Positions 60,502 to 64,000 of a DNA stretch of 64,000 bases are shown here, one piece after another. Each line of letters starts with the position of its first letter. Position 1 is the stretch's first letter. A model generated the notes under the pieces. It saw only the letters and a list, made by a program, of their open reading frames with translations, was not told the DNA's origin and did no database searches. The DNA lies in NCBI GenBank assembly GCA_965262665.1, contig CBDHFR010000003.1:620001-684000 (forward strand), written 5' to 3'. This stretch comes from CBDBND01 sp965262665. GTDB taxonomy: Bacteria > Pseudomonadota > Alphaproteobacteria > Rhodospirillales > Rhodospirillaceae. A program made the translations under genes and the position numbers.

Positions 60502-61023
60502 ATGTCGGCGAAGATCCCGTTGCGAACGGACTATGACGCGGTCCAAGCGCGGGCCTTGACGCGCAAAGCGACAGATCCCAATCAGGTGCGCCGCCTTCTG
60601 GCGATTGCGGCGGTTTATGATGGCATGAACCGTAGGGATGCGGCGGCGGTTGGCGGCATGGACCGCCAGAGCCTGCGCGACTGGGTGTACCGGTTCAATC
60701 AGGCAGGCCCCGAGGGCCTGCACGACCACAAATCTCCCGGCGCGGTTCCGCAGCTGACGGCGGTGGAGAGGGTGGCGTTGGCGGAGATCGTCGAGGCGGG
60801 GCCGGACCCGGACAGCGACGGCGTCGTACGCTGGCGCCGGCTCGACCTCAAGGAGGTTATCCGGGACCGCTTCGGGGTGGAGTATCACGAGCGCTCGGTC
60901 TCGCGCCTGCTGCACGATCTCGGCTTCTCGCACATGAACGCCCGGGTGCGCCATCCGGGCCAAGATGCGGCAATGCTGGAGACGTTTAAAGAAACTTCCC
61001 CCGGGCGCTCGCCGCGGCGGTAG
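60502..61023 (+). CDS. IS630 transposase, N-terminal frame (orfA)
   Basis: 173 residues from the ATG at 60502, behind GGAGG (an ATG 12 bases earlier is part of that site). It holds the helix-turn-helix DNA-binding part (VRRLLAIAAVYDGMNRRDAA, DRQSLRDWVYRFNQAGPEGL) and the second winged domain (FGVEYHERSVSRLLHDLGFS). It ends FKETSPGRSPRR. In the -1 frame the protein continues NFPRALAAAVAHLPPATPVE, then LWWQDEMRLGQKNG, which carries the first catalytic Asp. So the active enzyme needs a -1 frameshift near 60986-61005. Confidence 0.85.
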   Translation: MSAKIPLRTDYDAVQARALTRKATDPNQVRRLLAIAAVYDGMNRRDAAAVGGMDRQSLRDWVYRFNQAGPEGLHDHKSPGAVPQLTAVERVALAEIVEAGPDPDSDGVVRWRRLDLKEVIRDRFGVEYHERSVSRLLHDLGFSHMNARVRHPGQDAAMLETFKETSPGRSPRR

Positions 61024-61070
61024 CCCACCTGCCGCCCGCAACGCCGGTCGAGCTGTGGTGGCAAGACGAG

Positions 61071-61571
61071 ATGCGCCTTGGCCAGAAGAACGGCATCGTC
61101 CGGCAGTGGGCGCGCACCGGCAGCCGTCCGCGTCAGCCCAAGGACCAGCGCTACCAGAGCGCCTATCTGTTCGGCGCCGTCTGCCTGGCGCGCGGTACCG
61201 GTGCGGCCGTGGCGATGCCGTTCGCCGACACCCATGCCATGCCGGCCCATCTCGAAGAGATTAGCCGCACCGTCGCCGACGGCTCACACGCCGTCCTCCT
61301 CATGGACCGCGCCGGCTGGCACACCACCACCGAATTGGAGTTCCCCGACAACATCACGCCGCTGTTCCTGCCGCCCAGATCGCCGGAGCTGAACCCGGCC
61401 GAAAACATCTGGCAGTACCTGCGCCAGACCTACCTGTCGAACCGCGTCTTCGACAGTTACGAAGACATCGTCGATGCGGCATGCCACGCCTGGAACAAGC
61501 TCATCGACAAGCCCTCGAAAATCATGTCGATTGGTATGCGCAAATGGGCACACGAAGGTCAAATTCAATGA
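61071..61571 (+). CDS. IS630 transposase, C-terminal frame (orfB)
   Basis: 166 residues from this ATG, but the frame is open upstream and joins orfA by a -1 shift. It carries the second Asp (HAVLLMDRAGWHTT) and Glu (PRSPELNPAENIWQYLRQTY). The first Asp of the DDE triad (WWQDEM) is just upstream of the ATG, which shows that independent translation from here would not give an active enzyme. Confidence 0.85.
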   Translation: MRLGQKNGIVRQWARTGSRPRQPKDQRYQSAYLFGAVCLARGTGAAVAMPFADTHAMPAHLEEISRTVADGSHAVLLMDRAGWHTTTELEFPDNITPLFLPPRSPELNPAENIWQYLRQTYLSNRVFDSYEDIVDAACHAWNKLIDKPSKIMSIGMRKWAHEGQIQ

Positions 61572-61600
61572 CCGTTGGTATTAGCAGGGCAGCAAATCTT

Positions 61601-62281
61601 ATGCGCGAAATTGTACTTGATACGGAGACAACGGGGCTTGATCCGGCATCAGGGCATCGCATTGTCGAAATTGGTTGTGTCGAACTGCTCAATCACGTGG
61701 CGACCGGCAACACGTTTCATACCTACATCAATCCACAGCGGGATATGCCGGCCGAAGCGGAAGCGGTGCACGGGCTGAGCATTGAATTTTTATCCGACAA
61801 ACGGCTGTTCGCAGACATCGTCGATGGTTTCATTGAATTTATCGGCACGTCTCCCGTCATTGCACACAACGCAATGTTTGACCTTGGTTTCATCAATGCG
61901 GAATTGACGGCCGTTGATCGCCCACCTCTTTCTACTGAAAGAGCGATCGATACGGTTCAAATTGCCCGGCGGAAATTTCCCGGTGGGCAGGCCAATCTCG
62001 ACGCCTTATGCCGCCGCTTCAACATAGATTTGTCAGCCCGGGTCAAACACGGTGCGCTGCTCGACGCAGAGCTTCTTGCCGAAGTCTATTTGGAACTCGT
62101 TGGTGGCCGGGAACCGGGTCTAGGATTAGCGGTTGCGTCCGATCGCACACAGCAAGCAGAGCTTCAATCTCAGCTTACCCGTCGGCGGCGTGAGCCGCGT
62201 CCTCATCAACCCAGTGCGGATGAACAAATGGCGCACAAAGCGTTTCTTGAAAAAATTAGAGAACCGCTTTGGGTTCAGTAA
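61601..62281 (+). CDS. dnaQ: DNA polymerase III epsilon subunit (3'-5' exonuclease)
   Basis: 226 residues from MREIVLDTETTG at 61601; a longer frame runs into the IS630. The proofreading exonuclease motifs are complete: ExoI DTETTG, ExoII HNAMFDLGFINAEL, ExoIIIe KHGALLDAELLAEVY (HxAxxD). The C-terminal tail binds the polymerase alpha subunit. It belongs with coaE in alphaproteobacteria, but IS630 copy C now ends 20 bases before the start and no good ribosome site remains (AGGGCAGC is the best), so expression may be changed. Confidence 0.93.
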   Translation: MREIVLDTETTGLDPASGHRIVEIGCVELLNHVATGNTFHTYINPQRDMPAEAEAVHGLSIEFLSDKRLFADIVDGFIEFIGTSPVIAHNAMFDLGFINAELTAVDRPPLSTERAIDTVQIARRKFPGGQANLDALCRRFNIDLSARVKHGALLDAELLAEVYLELVGGREPGLGLAVASDRTQQAELQSQLTRRRREPRPHQPSADEQMAHKAFLEKIREPLWVQ

Positions 62282-62312
62282 AAGCTGGCTCGTGCATTAG
62301 CGCGGAATCCGA

Positions 62313-62879
62313 TCACGTTGCGCTGTATCCGGCGGCGTTGAAGTAGTTTTTGCATTCTTGCGGGGAGAAGGTCAGGGAGATTTGGCCGATGGCGTTCCAG
62401 AGACCATCGACGGTTCGCTCAGCGGCTTTTCGGAGCCTTGCCTTGAGCTTTGCGAAGGCGAGTTCGATGGGATTGAAGTCAGGGCTATAGGGCGGCAGGA
62501 AGAGGAGTTGTGCGCCGGTGTCTTCGATCATCTTGCGGACCTTGGGTCCCTTGTGGCTTGAGAGGTTGTCCATGACGACGATATCGCCGGGCCTCAGTTC
62601 GGGGACGAGGCCCTCTTTGACGTAGGCCTCGAAGGCATCGCGGTCGATAGCGCCGTTGATCACGAAGGGAGAGATCATGCCGTGCCGTGTGAGCCCGGCG
62701 AGGAAGGTGGTTGTGTTCCAGTGTCCGTGGGGGACGGCCATGCGCAGGCGTTCGCCGCGCGGGGCCCAGCCGTGGGTGCGGGCCATGTTGGTCTTGGCCC
62801 AGGTCTCGTCGATGAACACCAGCCGGTCGGGGTCGAGGCCGGGCTGGCTGTCGCGCCAGGCCTGTCGCCGGCTCAACAC
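62313..62879 (-). CDS. IS630 transposase, catalytic frame
   Basis: 188 residues with the full DDE triad: RLVFIDETWAKTNMARTHGW (first Asp), DIVVMDNLSSHKGPKVRKMI (second Asp) and LPPYSPDFNPIELAFAKLKA (Glu). It overlaps the end of the upstream frame. A -1 slip on the A8 run (62914-62921 on the complement) joins the DNA-binding frame to this one as RKKKTGHAAEQDRPDVLSRR. Likely an active enzyme made by frameshifting or polymerase slippage. Confidence 0.88.
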   Translation of the reverse strand: MLSRRQAWRDSQPGLDPDRLVFIDETWAKTNMARTHGWAPRGERLRMAVPHGHWNTTTFLAGLTRHGMISPFVINGAIDRDAFEAYVKEGLVPELRPGDIVVMDNLSSHKGPKVRKMIEDTGAQLLFLPPYSPDFNPIELAFAKLKARLRKAAERTVDGLWNAIGQISLTFSPQECKNYFNAAGYSAT

Positions 62880-63259
62880 GTCCGGACGGTCTTGCTCCGC
62901 CGCATGGCCGGTCTTTTTTTTCGCGTGATGCCGTGGCGCACGAGGAAGCGCTGTATCGACCCGTAGCTGAAGGTGAGGTCTCGGTCCCCGAGAGCCGCGC
63001 GCGACTCCTCAATGGCCATGTCCCGCCTCTCCTCAAGAAGACCCAGGATCACGCCGCGATGCGCCTCGATCCGGCCCGAGCGACGGTCCCCGCCAAGCGC
63101 CTTCGGGCGGGCGTCTCCCTGTTCGCGTTCCAGCGCACGCCAACGGCTCACGCTCGCCGCGCTTACCCCGAAACGCGCACCAGCCGCTCTATGGCTCATA
63201 CCCTCTGAAACCGCTGATAGAACCCGATTGCGAAGATCAAGGGAAAGGGCTTTCGACAT
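62873..63259 (-). CDS. IS630 transposase, DNA-binding frame
   Basis: 128 residues from MSKALSLDLRNRVLSAVSEG. It holds a helix-turn-helix (HRAAGARFGVSAASVSRWRA) and a second winged part (LTFSYGSIQRFLVRHGITRK), then reaches a slippery run of eight A's. Without slippage it ends RPAMRRSKTVRTC. Confidence 0.85.
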   Translation of the reverse strand: MSKALSLDLRNRVLSAVSEGMSHRAAGARFGVSAASVSRWRALEREQGDARPKALGGDRRSGRIEAHRGVILGLLEERRDMAIEESRAALGDRDLTFSYGSIQRFLVRHGITRKKRPAMRRSKTVRTC

Positions 63260-63351
63260 CAATGCCGGCCTCCTCAACCCGGCCGACATCTTGAATCACA
63301 AATCCCTCGCCCTGTGAATCCCCCAACGATTCAATCAGGTCAGATCATGCT

Positions 63352-63894
63352 CTAGAGGTTTTGACCGGCAACCTGACCGCCGGTCATTTTCGCTATCGCT
63401 TCGGTTTGTATTTGCGCTTCCCGCTCATGCTCTTCCGACGTGGCATACTTGCGTCGGTAAAGATCGGTAAAATCAACCAGCTGAAGCATCAATGGCGGGA
63501 AGCCGCCCTGCACCGTTGTGTTGGCCACTATCTGACGGACAAACGGATACATCTGTCGCGGCACCTCGATCAAAAGGACGGGGCGAATATGTTCTTCCGG
63601 CAGGTCGCCAAGGATCACCACACAACTGTAACTGACTTCCAATATGAACGCCGGCTTTTCCCCGATGGTCGCTTCCAAATGAAGAATAAGAGTGACCTCA
63701 TATTGGCTGTCCTTCATTTCCCGCATTTCGCATTCGATCGAAATAGGTATGTCCGGTGCCGTCTGGCGCATGTCCTGAAAAATGTCAGGCGCATGGGGCA
63801 CTTCGAAGGAAAGGTCTTTGACGAACTGGCCAACGAACTGAATGGGTGCAACCGGTTGGCTGTCGGCGCCAGCGTCAGTAGACGTGTCGCTCAT
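63352..63894 (-). CDS. secB: Protein-export chaperone SecB
   Basis: 180 residues from the ATG at 63894, with AAGGAG upstream; an in-frame ATG 18 bases earlier is less likely. The pattern is standard: PIQFVGQFVKDLSFEVPHAP, YEVTLILHLEATIGEKPAFI, LEVSYSCVVIL, EEHIRPVLLIEVPRQMYPFV and QGGFPPLMLQLVDFTDLYRR. It keeps precursor proteins unfolded and delivers them to SecA. The TAG stop is formed by the target TA of the neighbouring IS630 plus the first base of the IS, so the original last residues may have differed. Confidence 0.95.
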   Translation of the reverse strand: MSDTSTDAGADSQPVAPIQFVGQFVKDLSFEVPHAPDIFQDMRQTAPDIPISIECEMREMKDSQYEVTLILHLEATIGEKPAFILEVSYSCVVILGDLPEEHIRPVLLIEVPRQMYPFVRQIVANTTVQGGFPPLMLQLVDFTDLYRRKYATSEEHEREAQIQTEAIAKMTGGQVAGQNL

Positions 63895-63954
63895 GCAATC
63901 TCCTTTGGTCACTCTGACGCCCGAGTCGGCGCTTCATGGGGCGGGGGAGGTAGT

Positions 63955-64000
63955 ATGGATCAATCAGAGCGACAAGCATCGCCCGCTGATCGAAAAGTTT
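63955..64000 (+). CDS. Start of an unknown gene, cut by the window edge
   Basis: An ATG with a good ribosome site (GGGGGAGG, 5 bases before) opens MDQSERQASPADRKV and runs off the end. It is divergent from secB. In several alphaproteobacteria a Tim44-domain gene stands here, but the 15 residues visible do not allow a call. Confidence 0.45.
   Translation, partial: MDQSERQASPADRKV

Larger units (their letters stand above)
60412..61578 (+). mobile_element. IS630-type element, copy C (complete)
   Basis: Inverted ends CCAGCGGTCGTTGA and, reversed, CCAACGGTCATTGA; target duplication TA at 60410-60411 and 61579-61580. 1167 bases with two overlapping-by-frameshift frames. It lies between coaE and dnaQ, normally neighbours. 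Copies A, B and D in the window are partial versions with nearly identical sequence, so the family has moved recently. Confidence 0.93.
62300..63352 (-). mobile_element. Third IS630-type element, apparently complete
   Basis: Lies between dnaQ and secB with TA at 62298-62299 and 63353-63354. The ends (TAGCGCGGAATCCGATCACG and, reversed, TAGAGCATGATCTGACCTGA) match loosely. Two frames joined by an eight-A slippery run encode one transposase. The right TA lies within the secB stop codon. Confidence 0.82.

Noticed and set aside
60439..61041. A 200-residue minus-strand frame across IS630 copy C
   Set aside because: Antisense shadow of the IS630 transposase; the same frame recurs at each copy.

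Overview
The window comes from the chromosome of an alphaproteobacterium (Rhodospirillales-like; the order is inferred, not proven). The evidence is the conserved alphaproteobacterial gene set around the replication origin. On the minus strand leftwards lie rho, mnmE, mnmG, rsmG, parA, parB, holA, lptE and leuS. On the plus strand rightwards lie the DUF299/PPSR kinase gene, maf, aroE, coaE and dnaQ, then secB. The two arms diverge from an AT-rich gap at 55.36-55.96 kb, which is the likely oriC (near-consensus DnaA boxes and a perfect TTAA-N7-TTAA CtrA site). Three parS sites lie in and around rsmG, as expected for the centromere region.

Layout. 0-9.6 kb: end of a thiE-like gene, an outer-membrane protein, Hsp20, a tannase-type esterase, a Rieske oxygenase with an altered iron ligand, a methyltransferase, a metallo-beta-lactamase-fold lipoprotein and a broken CpeT-like gene. 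9.6-17.6 kb: holA, a broken sulfotransferase gene, lptE, a VOC protein, a frameshifted bilin-reductase-like gene, leuS and its DUF3576 lipoprotein. 17.6-22.1 kb: a candidate structured RNA, a porin, and an acyl-CoA ligase / nitronate monooxygenase / thioesterase operon. 22.3-24.1 kb: a methyltransferase gene destroyed by an IS630 that itself received an IS5. 24.2-29.3 kb: three consecutive genes with twin-arginine signals (a catalase-peroxidase and two paralogous methyltransferases), the most unusual gene group here. 29.7-34 kb: IS630 fragments and a decayed catabolic cluster. 34-37.4 kb: copper export (copA, copZ) and a histidine phosphatase. 37.4-45.4 kb: parB, parA, rsmG, a LysE exporter, mnmG, an MFS pump and mnmE. 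45.4-49.7 kb: DUF6489, a DUF255 thioredoxin-domain protein, ogt, a quinone oxidoreductase and a small secreted protein. 49.7-54.1 kb: an ISAs1 element with IS1380, IS21 and IS630 nested inside, bounded by a 9-bp target duplication. 54.1-64 kb: rho, oriC, IS256, the PPSR-maf-aroE-coaE operon, an IS630, dnaQ, another IS630, secB and the start of one more gene.

Two processes mark the region. First, insertion sequences of at least six families (IS5, IS630 of three kinds, IS1380, IS21, ISAs1, IS256) occupy gaps next to essential genes, often exactly at stop codons. Second, many non-essential genes carry single-base frameshifts, several of them in homopolymer runs, while the large essential genes are intact. 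Real gene decay and homopolymer errors in the assembly are both possible and cannot be separated from sequence alone.
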